From: Aerococcus loyolae
GTDB taxonomy: Bacteria; Bacillota; Bacilli; Lactobacillales; Aerococcaceae
DNA length: 64,000 nucleotides
NCBI RefSeq assembly: GCF_002871915.2
Contig: NZ_CP126958.1
Coordinates: 310,001-374,000, forward strand
Direction of reading: 5' to 3'
Part shown: one piece after another, positions 8,757 through 17,265 of the stretch
How positions within the stretch are numbered: position 1 is the stretch's first letter
Layout: each line of letters opens with the position of its first letter
The notes under the pieces: model-generated
Database searches by the model: none
Seen by the model: only the letters and a program-made list of their open reading frames with translations
Told to the model about the DNA's origin: nothing
Made by a program: the position numbers and the translations under genes

Positions 8757-9514
8757 TTAAAGTTTTAATCATTTATTTTCAATTTTTTACCCGGATTCCT
8801 ATTCCTATCGCCGTCGACCATCCGCTAGAGCGCTACCGTCAGGGTATCTATTTACTGCCGCTTTTTGGGGCCCTGCTCTTTAGTCTTTTGGCCTTCATTT
8901 ATGCCCTCCTGGCCTATCTATTGCCGATTCATATTGCTTGGTTGATGGTGGTTATTTTTGAAACGGTAACCACCGGCGGCTTTCACCAGGACGCCTTGGC
9001 GGATACTTGTGATGGGATCTTCTCCGCTCGCAAAAAAGAGGATATGTTACGGATTATGAAGGATTCACGCTTAGGGGCCTTTGGTGGCATTGCCTTGATC
9101 TTTTATTATTTGTTATACTACGTGCTTGGGAGTGAGGTCCTGAATGGCCTTTCTGGATTAGGAGCTCAAGTGGGTCTGATTATTAGTCTAGGACTGATTT
9201 CCCGTGCCATGCTTGCTTTAGGCCACTGGCAGTTGGTTTATTCAGGCTATAATCCCAATGGCCTAGGAAAAATGATGGAAGGGACCCCTAAATGGGGAAT
9301 CTTACTGGGCCAGTTACTAACGCTTGTGATCTTATTTTTCATTATTGGAGTCAAGGCTCTCCTGGCCTATGGGTTAACCACGATAGTTGTCCTTCTCTAC
9401 CGCCGTCATATTTATCATCTCTTAGGTGGTATGAGTGGAGACACGGTGGGGTGTATGGGGCCTTTGAGTGAGGTCACTTTTCTTTTATGCTTACTGGCTT
9501 TAGGAGGAATTTGA
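8753..9514 (+). CDS. cobS: Adenosylcobinamide-GDP ribazoletransferase (cobalamin synthase)
   Basis: This integral membrane enzyme joins AdoCbi-GDP with alpha-ribazole (or its phosphate), the last assembly step. The 253-residue protein has about six hydrophobic segments. It has the family motif GGFHQDALADTCDG near residues 75-88, RIMKDSRLGAFGG, and the C-terminal GGMSGDTVGCMGPLSE. It starts at ATG 8753, overlapping the cobU stop. It should work with CobU upstream and CobC downstream in the same transcript. Confidence 0.96.
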   Translation: MIKVLIIYFQFFTRIPIPIAVDHPLERYRQGIYLLPLFGALLFSLLAFIYALLAYLLPIHIAWLMVVIFETVTTGGFHQDALADTCDGIFSARKKEDMLRIMKDSRLGAFGGIALIFYYLLYYVLGSEVLNGLSGLGAQVGLIISLGLISRAMLALGHWQLVYSGYNPNGLGKMMEGTPKWGILLGQLLTLVILFFIIGVKALLAYGLTTIVVLLYRRHIYHLLGGMSGDTVGCMGPLSEVTFLLCLLALGGI

Positions 9515-10164
9515 TGGATCTTTATTTAGCACGGCACGGTCAAAGTGTTCGCAATGTTGACGGCCAATTTTATGGCAGTCTGGACCCGCATTTAACTCCC
9601 TTGGGACAGAGACAGGCCCAGGCCTTGGGGCAGGCACTAAGCGGAAAAAGAATTGACCGTTTAGTAACCTCTAGGATGCAACGAACTCAAGAGACCGCTC
9701 AGATTATTGCAGACAGCTTAAAGGCTGAAAATGGCTTCCAGGCCTTTCCCTGGACCCAGGAAGCTGATTTGAATGAACGTGATTTGGGTGTCTGGGAAGG
9801 GAAAACAGCCCAAGAAATCGAAGCCATGGATCCTAAGACCTGGTGGGAATATATTGACCAACCCTTCCTTACCACTCCGGCTGGGGCAGAAAGTTATTTT
9901 GCTTTTAGAGACCGGGTCTTGAGGGCTCTATTAAGCGTCTTTAGCTCAGCTAGTGATGAGGGCAGCTATTTCTTACTGGGACACCATGGTTGGCTGCGCT
10001 TATTGGTCAGCCGGCTCTTAAATTTGGACGTGAAATATTTTGATTGTCACTTTACCCAGGGAAAGATTTATCGTTATTCGATTGCCCAGGCTTTATTCTT
10101 GGATCGGCTAGTTGAGGCTATTGAAGAGGGGGATGAAAGATGCCAAAACATGGTGGAAATTTAA
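9514..10164 (+). CDS. cobC: Alpha-ribazole phosphatase, histidine phosphatase family
   Basis: CobC removes the 5'-phosphate from alpha-ribazole phosphate or adenosylcobalamin phosphate. The protein starts MDLYLARHGQS, with the catalytic RHG at residues 7-9. It has ERDLGVWEGK near residue 90 and the second histidine in LLGHHGWLRLL. An in-frame ATG at 9487 exists inside cobS, but ATG 9514, overlapping the cobS TGA, has AGGAGG at 9502-9507 and gives 216 residues beginning at the conserved core. The 3' end overlaps cobD by 25 bp. Confidence 0.92.
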   Translation: MDLYLARHGQSVRNVDGQFYGSLDPHLTPLGQRQAQALGQALSGKRIDRLVTSRMQRTQETAQIIADSLKAENGFQAFPWTQEADLNERDLGVWEGKTAQEIEAMDPKTWWEYIDQPFLTTPAGAESYFAFRDRVLRALLSVFSSASDEGSYFLLGHHGWLRLLVSRLLNLDVKYFDCHFTQGKIYRYSIAQALFLDRLVEAIEEGDERCQNMVEI

Positions 10165-11225
10165 AGGAACTGAGCCAAGAAATGGACATGGATATGACCC
10201 AGGCCTTGGACTTTTCCGCCAATATTAATCCCCTCGGCTTACCCCAGGCCTTTAAGAAAGTCATTGTTTCCCATTTGGACCAGCTGGATCGCTATCCGGA
10301 CTACACTTATCGGGATTTACGCCAAGCCCTGGCGGAGTTTTATCAAGTGCCCTATGACCACTTACTGGTGGGCAATGGAGCTGCAGAATTGATTGACCTC
10401 TTGGCCTTTACCTTGCCATACCCGATGGTGACCATTGAACCTTGTTTTAATGAGTATGGGGCTAGTGCTAAGAAGTATAAGCGCCCCCATTGGTCCTATC
10501 AGACCCAGGCAGAAGATGATTTTGCCTTTAATTTAGAAGCTTTCTGGTCCTGGCTCGATGACCGCCGTGCCCGAGAGGCAGACCAGGCGGGGGCTTTCTC
10601 AGTCTGGCTCTGCCAGCCTAATAATCCCACCGGGACCTTGTATGAGCCCAACTTATTAAGTGATTTATTAAGTGGCGTCAGCGACCGCGGAGGATTCTTA
10701 GTGGTGGATGAATCCTTTATTGATTTCCTTCCTGACCAGGCTGACTATTCGCTGCTGGAACAAGTAGAAAAGCAAGAAAACTTGGTCATCATTCGCTCCT
10801 TAACCAAGTTTTACGCTATGCCTGGCCTGCGTTTAGGCGTGGCCATGACCAGTAACCAAGCCCTCTTGGATGACCTAGAGGAGGCTCAACTAACCTGGTC
10901 AGTCAACGGTTTAGCGGAAGCCTGTGGCCGGAAAATGCCTGACTTATCTGCTTACCGCCAAGACTCTTTGAATTATTTAGCAGAAGCTAAAAAAGACTTG
11001 CAGGCAGGCTTGGAGAGTTTTCCAGCTTTGAAAGTCTTTCCTAGTGCGGCTAACTTCTTTTTAATCCAAGGACCTAATGACTTGGCCCAAAACTTATTGG
11101 AAAAGGGCATTGTTTTGCGCCAGACAGCTGACTTCAAGGGCCTGGGACCTGGGTATTACCGCCTGGCCGTTCGAACGAAGGAAGAAAACCAGGCTTTACT
11201 TCAAGACTTGGCAGATATTTTATGA
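10140..11225 (+). CDS. cobD: L-threonine-O-3-phosphate decarboxylase
   Basis: This PLP enzyme makes (R)-1-amino-2-propanol phosphate, the linker between the corrin ring and the nucleotide loop. The 361-residue fold-type I aminotransferase-like protein begins PKHGGN, typical of CobD. It has DFSANINPLG, VGNGAAELI, QPNNPTGT, VVDESFIDF and the PLP-lysine block RSLTKFYAMPGLRLG near residue 220. The kinase that makes its substrate (PduX-type) is not in this window. It overlaps cobC and precedes cbiB, whose reaction uses its product. Confidence 0.94.
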   Translation: MPKHGGNLKELSQEMDMDMTQALDFSANINPLGLPQAFKKVIVSHLDQLDRYPDYTYRDLRQALAEFYQVPYDHLLVGNGAAELIDLLAFTLPYPMVTIEPCFNEYGASAKKYKRPHWSYQTQAEDDFAFNLEAFWSWLDDRRAREADQAGAFSVWLCQPNNPTGTLYEPNLLSDLLSGVSDRGGFLVVDESFIDFLPDQADYSLLEQVEKQENLVIIRSLTKFYAMPGLRLGVAMTSNQALLDDLEEAQLTWSVNGLAEACGRKMPDLSAYRQDSLNYLAEAKKDLQAGLESFPALKVFPSAANFFLIQGPNDLAQNLLEKGIVLRQTADFKGLGPGYYRLAVRTKEENQALLQDLADIL

Positions 11226-11251
11226 GTGAAATAAAGAAAGAGAGGTAAAGG

Positions 11252-12202
11252 ATGCTTGCTATTTTTCGTTTGCTGGCCTTCCTGTTAGACCTATGGCTGG
11301 CTGATCCCCCCACTTGGCCTCACCCGGTTAAATTCTATGGCCGCTTTATTCGTGCTTATGAGAGACTTAGCCAGTTCGACAAGAAAAAGCCGATGACCCA
11401 AACTTTTTTAGGCGGGGTCTTAGTTTTCTTGCTCTTAATTACCATTTTGCTGGTTAGTTCCTTACTACTATATGGGGCTAAGCGCTTGTCGCCCATTCTC
11501 TATGCGCTGGTATGGATCTACCTCACCTATACCTGTTTTGCCGTCAAGGGCCTAGCTGATGAGGCTAAGGGGGTCTTAGAGGCGATGAAGGAGGGTGGAT
11601 TACAAGCGGGACGTCAACAAGTGAGTCGGATTGTCGGGAGAGAAACCAGTCAACTCAGTGAGGAAGAAGTTTACCAAGCCGTCATTGAGACTGTTGCTGA
11701 GAATTTAAGTGATGGCTTTGTGGCCCCATTATTTTACGTGATCTTATTTGGTCCGGTGGGTGGGCTCCTCTATAAGGGAATCAATACCCTAGACTCGATG
11801 ATTGCCTACTTGGATGACCGTTATCAATATTTTGGTTATTTTTCGGCCAAGTTGGATGACCTGGCAAATTATATTCCAGCCCGGCTTACTTGCCTTTTGA
11901 TTGTTTTAGCCAGTGGCCTTTTGGGCTTAGATATGGCTAATGCTTGGAAAATCAGTTTTCGGGATGGTCGCGCCCACCGCAGCCCCAATGCAGGTTATCC
12001 AGAAGCAGCAGCGGCCGGTGCCTTAGGTGTTCAGCTGGGCGGAACCCATGTCTACCATGGCCAGCCCATTGAAAAACCGCCCATTGGAGACCCACAAAGG
12101 ATGATCGGTCCCCAGCAAGTAAAAGCCAGCATTGCCTTATTATATACCAGTGCCAGTCTAGCCATGGCTTTGTCGATGTTGATGATGCTCATTAGTAGTT
12201 GA
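11252..12202 (+). CDS. cbiB: Adenosylcobinamide-phosphate synthase
   Basis: CbiB attaches aminopropanol phosphate to adenosylcobyric acid in the membrane. The 316-residue protein has several hydrophobic segments. It begins with LLDLWLADPPTWPHPVKFYGR, a CbiB hallmark. It also has RIVGRETSQLSEEEV, ETVAENLSDGFVAPLFY, YKGINTLDSMIAYLDDRY, and the C-terminal HRSPNAGYPEAAAAGALGVQLGG. It starts 26 bp after cobD, so both ends of the aminopropanol step are encoded together. Confidence 0.96.
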   Translation: MLAIFRLLAFLLDLWLADPPTWPHPVKFYGRFIRAYERLSQFDKKKPMTQTFLGGVLVFLLLITILLVSSLLLYGAKRLSPILYALVWIYLTYTCFAVKGLADEAKGVLEAMKEGGLQAGRQQVSRIVGRETSQLSEEEVYQAVIETVAENLSDGFVAPLFYVILFGPVGGLLYKGINTLDSMIAYLDDRYQYFGYFSAKLDDLANYIPARLTCLLIVLASGLLGLDMANAWKISFRDGRAHRSPNAGYPEAAAAGALGVQLGGTHVYHGQPIEKPPIGDPQRMIGPQQVKASIALLYTSASLAMALSMLMMLISS

Positions 12203-12280
12203 TGGAATCCTAAGCCATGTTTGGGATAGACTAGCCTTGTCTTAGCTATGAAAAAAACAAAAATGAAATGAGGATGACTT

Positions 12281-12799
12281 ATGAAAAATTTACATGCCAA
12301 TATTTTAACTGCCTTACTTTTAGCTATTGCAACTATTGGAGCCAATGTTCACTTTCTAGGTAGTATTGCCTTAGACTCTTTTCCTGCCTTTTTAGGGGCT
12401 ATTATTTTGGGGCCAGGCTATGGTTTCTTGTTGGGCCTTCTTTCTCACGGCCTGACTGCTCTCTTATCAGGTTTTCCGCTGACCCTACCTGCCCATATTA
12501 TTATTGGAGTAATGATGGGCCTTACCTGTTCAGTCTATGGCTATCTACGGGGAAAAGCCGGCAAGTCCATAGGAAAAATTCTGTTCAGTGATGCTGTTGC
12601 CTTAGTATTTAATGTTTTACTGGCCCAATTAGCCCTCATTCCTCTGCTTGGTTGGCAAGCAATTTTAGCCATGATAACGGGTGGATTATTGCTAACCTTA
12701 TTAATTGCTAGTGTGGTTAACTTAGTATTGGCTGAAGTGGTTTACATAAGCCTCCCTGCTAAGTTCTTTAACCCATTTATGAAGAGAAAGACAAAATAG
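12281..12799 (+). CDS. cblT: ECF transporter S component, candidate alpha-ribazole transporter CblT
   Basis: This 172-residue, very hydrophobic protein has about five to six membrane segments and the small size of an ECF substrate-binding (S) component. It begins with a short polar head and an A-L-L-L-A-I-A-T-I-type first helix. In Listeria and Geobacillus the S-type protein CblT imports alpha-ribazole for CblS. Co-location with cblS and absence of cobT support that role here. The ATP-binding and T components are not nearby, so it would use a shared ECF module. Another vitamin substrate cannot be excluded from sequence alone. Confidence 0.72.
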   Translation: MKNLHANILTALLLAIATIGANVHFLGSIALDSFPAFLGAIILGPGYGFLLGLLSHGLTALLSGFPLTLPAHIIIGVMMGLTCSVYGYLRGKAGKSIGKILFSDAVALVFNVLLAQLALIPLLGWQAILAMITGGLLLTLLIASVVNLVLAEVVYISLPAKFFNPFMKRKTK

Positions 12800-12814
12800 A
12801 GGAGTATCAATTGC

Positions 12815-14455
12815 ATGCGAAGCTTACTGAAAGCGCTATTGACTAGCTTGCTCTGTCTTTTCTTGATCGCTTGTCAAGCAGACCAAGCGAAAAGTAGCGA
12901 TCAGAATCAAGCAAGTACCCCATCAGCCAATCAGATCCATTTTCCAGCCAAGTACCCCTTAACAACCATGGATAACCAAAAGGCTAATGATATTACCAGC
13001 CTGACCTATGCTAGCCAGGTCTTTGATGGACTTTATTGGCAGGATGAAAATAATGATTTACAAGCTAACCTGGCCCAGGATTTTCCTGAAGTTTCCACCG
13101 ATGGTAAGACCTATCGGATTAGCCTGCGCCAGGACGCTAAGTGGGAAAATGGGCAGCCAGTCACTGCCCATGACTTTGTCTATAGCTTCAGACGTTTAGT
13201 CAATCCCGAAACAGCAGCTCCCTATGCCAATTTAGCTGTGGGAATTCAGGGAGCTAAGGCCATTATGGCCGGGCAAGCGCCCCTGGACCAACTTGGGGTC
13301 AAGGCCTTGGATGACTATCAATTAGAAATTCAACTCGACTATCCCAATCCCAATTTCACCAAGTTATTAGCCTTTACCCCTTTTTATCCCGTCAATGAAG
13401 CTTATGTTAAGGCCCAGGGAGACCGGTACGGTCAGGATAGTGACCATGTCTTAGGGAATGGCCCCTTTGTGATTGAAAATTGGCAGGCCGGCCAAGACCA
13501 ATGGGACTTGCGTAAGAGTGACCAGTATAACCGCTATCCTGTCGCTATTGACGGAGTTAAAGTTCAGGTAATTAAGGAAGAGAACACCGGGGTGAATTTA
13601 TTTGAATCGGGTCAATTAGATCAAATGCCCCTCCACGGTCAGATTGCCAAGAATTATCAAGCCAAGGGAGAAGGAGATTTACAAGTTAAGGCCTGGACTG
13701 ACTATCTGGAATTTAACCACCAGAATCCTGATTTATCGCAACTCGACTTGCGACAAGCCATTGCCTATGCCATCGATAGCCGCTCGGTGGAAGACCTCAT
13801 TGGTGGGGGAGCCCAGGCCCTAACCACCTTTGTTCCTAGCCACTTAGTGGTTGACCCGGTGACGGGAGAAGATATCACCGATAGTCCGGCTATGGATACT
13901 TGGTACGACTTAGACCAAGCCCAGGAGGCTTTTGACCGCTATAAGACAGCTAATCAGAAGGGAAGCTTAAGACTCACTCTGCTAGCTAATGATGATGAAA
14001 ATAGCCGTAAATTGTCTGAATATCTCAAAGAAACTCTGGAGCAAGCCCTTGATGGCTTGACCATTGAATTGCAAAATGTTCCCAAGAAAAATCGGATTGA
14101 CCGTATGAACCGGCAAGACTTTGATTTTGCCTTGACCGCCTGGGGGGCAGATTACGATGATCCCCTGGCTTATTATCAAAATTTGAAAAGTGACAATTCC
14201 TTCAATCGCGGGCGATATCAAAATCCTGAGTTGGATCGGTTGATCACTGACCTTGCTTTCCCTTATAATCAAGATCGAGACTGGCCCTACCAAGTGGCCC
14301 AAGAAATTGAAGAAGAGATCAAAAATCAAGCCGTTGTGGTGCCGCTCTACCAACAAAATGAATGGCATCTCCGAAGCGACCGGGTTCAAGGGATTATCTA
14401 CCGCCCCATTGGACCTGAAGTTGATTTTCGATTAGCTTTTATTCAAAGTAATTAA
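12815..14455 (+). CDS. Orphan ABC substrate-binding lipoprotein, OppA/NikA (SBP_bac_5) family
   Basis: The 546-residue protein starts with a lipoprotein signal (hydrophobic run ending LFLIACQ, lipobox cysteine near residue 20). The family 5 solute-binding fold follows, with SLTYASQVFDGL, the LRQDAKWENGQPVTAHDFVYSFRR signature near residues 103-126, LGNGPFVIENW, and WGADYDDPLAYY near residue 450. Relatives bind oligopeptides, nickel complexes, heme or other small ligands. No permease or ATPase genes lie here. It sits between cblT and the B12 riboswitch, so a ligand linked to corrinoids or cobalt is possible but unproven. GAGGAG at 12799-12804 supports ATG 12815. Confidence 0.85.
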   Translation: MRSLLKALLTSLLCLFLIACQADQAKSSDQNQASTPSANQIHFPAKYPLTTMDNQKANDITSLTYASQVFDGLYWQDENNDLQANLAQDFPEVSTDGKTYRISLRQDAKWENGQPVTAHDFVYSFRRLVNPETAAPYANLAVGIQGAKAIMAGQAPLDQLGVKALDDYQLEIQLDYPNPNFTKLLAFTPFYPVNEAYVKAQGDRYGQDSDHVLGNGPFVIENWQAGQDQWDLRKSDQYNRYPVAIDGVKVQVIKEENTGVNLFESGQLDQMPLHGQIAKNYQAKGEGDLQVKAWTDYLEFNHQNPDLSQLDLRQAIAYAIDSRSVEDLIGGGAQALTTFVPSHLVVDPVTGEDITDSPAMDTWYDLDQAQEAFDRYKTANQKGSLRLTLLANDDENSRKLSEYLKETLEQALDGLTIELQNVPKKNRIDRMNRQDFDFALTAWGADYDDPLAYYQNLKSDNSFNRGRYQNPELDRLITDLAFPYNQDRDWPYQVAQEIEEEIKNQAVVVPLYQQNEWHLRSDRVQGIIYRPIGPEVDFRLAFIQSN

Positions 14456-14459
14456 ATAA

Positions 14460-14570
14460 TAATAAGTCCTACCTTTTATTACTGGGGAAGTCGGTGCGAG
14501 TCCGACGCAGTCCCTATGCTACTGTGTTTACGTTAAGGTATTAGTCAGAATGCCAGTAATAAAAGGAAGT
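14460..14570 (+). promoter_or_regulatory. Cobalamin (AdoCbl) riboswitch aptamer
   Basis: The conserved core is readable in order: GGGGAAGTCGGTGCGAGTCC, then GACGCAGTCCC, CTACTGT, and the B12-box-like AGTCAGAATGCC. The P1 stem is a perfect 14-bp pair: CCTTTTATTACTGG (14472-14485) with CCAGTAATAAAAGG (14553-14566). It lies directly upstream of the cbi operon on the same strand and is followed by an expression platform with terminator. Binding of adenosylcobalamin is expected to shut off the operon. Confidence 0.95.
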
Positions 14571-14582
14571 TTTATTTATGTC

Positions 14583-14689
14583 TCAGGGTTTGATAAATAA
14601 GGCGAAAAAGGGCTGTCATTTTTGCGTGCGATAAAAGATTCAAAAACGATTATTGAGCAAACCCTGATTTGTTGAATAATCGTTTTTTT
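14583..14689 (+). terminator. Riboswitch expression platform: antiterminator and intrinsic terminator
   Basis: AAAAACGATTATT (14642-14654) pairs perfectly with AATAATCGTTTTT (14675-14687) and a T-run follows, a Rho-independent terminator. TCAGGGTTTG (14583-14592) is exactly complementary to CAAACCCTGA (14658-14667), which lies in the terminator loop. That pairing would compete with terminator folding and act as the antiterminator. The layout indicates transcriptional, not translational, control. Confidence 0.88.
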
Positions 14690-14708
14690 CTGTTAGGAGG
14701 ACTTGGCG

Positions 14709-15176
14709 ATGAAGATATATATTGTTTATAGTAGCCTGCGAGGCAATACCGAAGCCGCTGCCTTTATCCTGGCCTCCTTCTTGGAAGACCTGGGCTTAAG
14801 TGCCCAATTAGTGGGGGCTGATGCCTATGACTATGAAGCGCTCTTAGACGCTGACGGTTTAGCCATTGGGTCCTATACCTATGGCAACCATGCTGAAATT
14901 CCCGAAGAGTTATTAGATCTCTACGAAGACCTGCCCGATTTGATCCAAGCCAACCCCAAATTAAAGCAGGCCCTGGCAGTATTTGGTTCTGGGGACCGTG
15001 ACTATCCCATCTATGCCAAGGCCGTGGATGATTTTGTGGAAATCATTGAAAAAAGTGGCGGGCACTTACTAGCGCCTGGGGTAAAAATTGATGGTTATCC
15101 TGACTATGATGAAGAAATTGCCGGCCTAGCCGCTATTGCCCAGGCCTTTTTACAATTAGCAAAGGAGAATAACTGA
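14709..15176 (+). CDS. Flavodoxin
   Basis: This is a 155-residue FMN-binding flavodoxin. The phosphate-binding loop reads VYSSLRGNTEAAA at residues 5-17 (S/T-x-x-G-N-T-E). GSYTYGNHAEIPEEL near residue 56 and VFGSGDRDYP near residue 93 form the isoalloxazine loops. ATG 14709 is chosen over TTG 14703 because AGGAGG lies at 14695-14700. It is the first gene after the B12 riboswitch and overlaps cbiA by one base. Flavodoxins can deliver electrons for cobalt reduction before adenosylation, so it may partner with the PduO-type enzyme of this operon; that is inference. Confidence 0.9.
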   Translation: MKIYIVYSSLRGNTEAAAFILASFLEDLGLSAQLVGADAYDYEALLDADGLAIGSYTYGNHAEIPEELLDLYEDLPDLIQANPKLKQALAVFGSGDRDYPIYAKAVDDFVEIIEKSGGHLLAPGVKIDGYPDYDEEIAGLAAIAQAFLQLAKENN

Positions 15177-16564
15177 TGAGAGCCTTAATGATTGCCGGAG
15201 CGACCAGTAATGTGGGCAAGACGACCTTGACTTTAGGTCTGATCCAAGCCCTGATCAAGCGCGGATTGAAAGTCCAACCCTATAAGGTAGGGCCTGACTA
15301 TATTGACACCCGTTTCCACCAAGAGATTAGCCAGCGTCCTTCGATCAATTTGGACCAATTCTTAGTTCCAGATGACCAGGTCTTAAAAGCCCTCTATACC
15401 CGTCACCTAGCGGGCAGTGATATTGCCGTGGTTGAAGGGGTTATGGGACTCTTTGATGGCTTTGGCTCTGACGCTCTCAAGGCCTCCAGCGCTGGAATTG
15501 CTAAGGCTCTGGCTATTCCCATCCTCTTAGTGATCGATGGGCGGGCCATGTCGACTTCAGCAGCTGCCATGGTTAAGGGCTATCTCAGCCTGATTCCTGA
15601 CCTCAATATTATCGGTGTTTTAGTCAATCGGGTGGCCTCAGAAAGCCATTATCAATTAATCAAGAATGCTATAGAACGTTATAACCAGGTGCCGGTTCTA
15701 GGCTATCTGGCTCGTAATGAAGCTTTCTCCCTGCCCTCCCGCCACCTAGGCCTGGCCCTGGAAGAGGCTAATAACCATTTAGTTGACCAAGTCAGTCAAG
15801 TGGCCGAGTCCATGGAAGAAAGTATTGCTATTGATGAACTCTTAAGCTTGTGTCAATTAGATCCAGATCGACTCAAAGCCGACCAAGCAGCTATTGAACC
15901 TAGTTTGGCCCCCTATGAAAAGGCTGACCAGGAGTCTCCTTTTAAGGTGGCCTATGCCTATGATGAGGCCTTTTCCTTTTACTATCCTGACAACTTATCC
16001 TTATTAGAAAAACGTGGTGGCCAGGTCCAAGCCTTTAGTCCCCTCCATGACCAAGACTTACCCGAAGCTGACCTCTACTATATTGGCGGGGGCTTTCCCG
16101 AACTCTATGCCGAAAGCTTATCTAAAAACCAAGCCATGCGTACTGCTCTCCGCGAGGCTCACAAAGCTGGTAAGGCCATTTTAGCCGAATGTGGTGGCCT
16201 TATGTACTTAGGAAGTCGCTTTATTAAGGATGATGAAGACTACCCCATGGTGGGGATCTTTGAGGGACAGAGTCAAATGACGGACCGCCTACGCCGCTTC
16301 GGCTACTGTACTATGACCCTTACTAGCGATTCCTTTTACGGCCAAGCTGGTGATGAGGTGAGGGGGCATGAATTTCATTATTCAACCTTTACCAGTCCAG
16401 AAAGGACGATTGGAAACTTATACAAGGACCGCGATGGTAAGCGGGTTAAGGAGTGGCAGGGGGGCTTTCAAAAGGATAAGACCTATGCTGCCTACCAACA
16501 TGTACACTTTTACCAGGACCCCAAAGTCGTTGACCAAATGATTTCATGGATTAAGGAGGACTAG
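15176..16564 (+). CDS. cbiA: Cobyrinic acid a,c-diamide synthase
   Basis: CbiA amidates the a and c side chains of (Co-)cobyrinic acid with glutamine and ATP. The 462-residue protein has two domains. The N-terminal DRTGP/MinD-like ATPase starts MIAGATSNVGKTTLTLGLI, with VGPDYIDTRFH and GVMGLFDG. The C-terminal class I glutamine amidotransferase has YYIGGGFPELYA and the nucleophile in AILAECGGLMYLG near residue 340, with H in GHEFHYS. ATG 15176 overlaps the flavodoxin stop. The next gene starts 2 bp after. Confidence 0.96.
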   Translation: MRALMIAGATSNVGKTTLTLGLIQALIKRGLKVQPYKVGPDYIDTRFHQEISQRPSINLDQFLVPDDQVLKALYTRHLAGSDIAVVEGVMGLFDGFGSDALKASSAGIAKALAIPILLVIDGRAMSTSAAAMVKGYLSLIPDLNIIGVLVNRVASESHYQLIKNAIERYNQVPVLGYLARNEAFSLPSRHLGLALEEANNHLVDQVSQVAESMEESIAIDELLSLCQLDPDRLKADQAAIEPSLAPYEKADQESPFKVAYAYDEAFSFYYPDNLSLLEKRGGQVQAFSPLHDQDLPEADLYYIGGGFPELYAESLSKNQAMRTALREAHKAGKAILAECGGLMYLGSRFIKDDEDYPMVGIFEGQSQMTDRLRRFGYCTMTLTSDSFYGQAGDEVRGHEFHYSTFTSPERTIGNLYKDRDGKRVKEWQGGFQKDKTYAAYQHVHFYQDPKVVDQMISWIKED

Positions 16565-16566
16565 AG

Positions 16567-17220
16567 ATGGCTTATATTAAAAAACCTGAACGTATCACTG
16601 ACCGCTCATTTGAAATTATTGATGCGGAAATCAAACGAGATTTTCCTGACTTCCAATTTCAAAATGACCTAGAGGAGCGTATTATTAAGCGGGCGATTCA
16701 CACCTCAGCGGATTTTGATTATTTACACAACTTAGTCTTTGACCGCCAAGGTGCCCAAGTGATCCAAGATGTGATTCGCTCTGGGGGCCATTTGATTACT
16801 GATACCACTATGGCCCAATCGGGAATTAATAAGCGGATTTTAAAGGAGCTAGGCACAGAGACCCATTGCTTTATCCGCGACCCCAGAGCCTATCAAATTG
16901 CTGAAGACAAGGGGATTACCCGGTCTATGGCAGCCATTGAATTAGCAGCACAGCTTGAGGGCCCCAAAGTCTTTGTCGTGGGCAATGCACCGACCGCGAT
17001 TTATAAAATCCTAGAGATGATTGACGCGGGACGTTTACAGGCTGAAGCGGTTGTGGGTGTGCCAGTCGGTTTCGTGGGAGCAGCTGAATCCAAGCAAGCC
17101 CTCCATGATTATCCCATCCCAAGTATTGCTGCCTTAGGGCGCAAGGGCGGATCCAATGTGGCAGCAGCCATTATTAATGCCATCCAATATGATATTAAAG
17201 ATACCATCTATCAAAATTAA
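16567..17220 (+). CDS. cbiC: Precorrin-8X / cobalt-precorrin-8 methylmutase
   Basis: CbiC moves a methyl group from C11 to C12, forming cobyrinic acid. The 217-residue protein has the expected size and motifs: RSFEIIDAE, the catalytic-histidine region KRAIHTSADFDY near residue 43, ITDTTMAQSGI, GNAPTAIYKI and VGVPVGFVGAAESK near residue 160. AAGGAGG at the end of cbiA serves as ribosome binding site. The product feeds CbiA upstream. Confidence 0.96.
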   Translation: MAYIKKPERITDRSFEIIDAEIKRDFPDFQFQNDLEERIIKRAIHTSADFDYLHNLVFDRQGAQVIQDVIRSGGHLITDTTMAQSGINKRILKELGTETHCFIRDPRAYQIAEDKGITRSMAAIELAAQLEGPKVFVVGNAPTAIYKILEMIDAGRLQAEAVVGVPVGFVGAAESKQALHDYPIPSIAALGRKGGSNVAAAIINAIQYDIKDTIYQN

Positions 17221-17265
17221 GTTGACCAAGTCAGCTAGAAGACAAGGAAAGTGAGCTGAATCGGG

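Noticed and set aside
13982..14389. 135-codon minus-strand frame inside the OppA-like gene
   Set aside because: Shadow of a well-supported coding gene; no ribosome site or known product.
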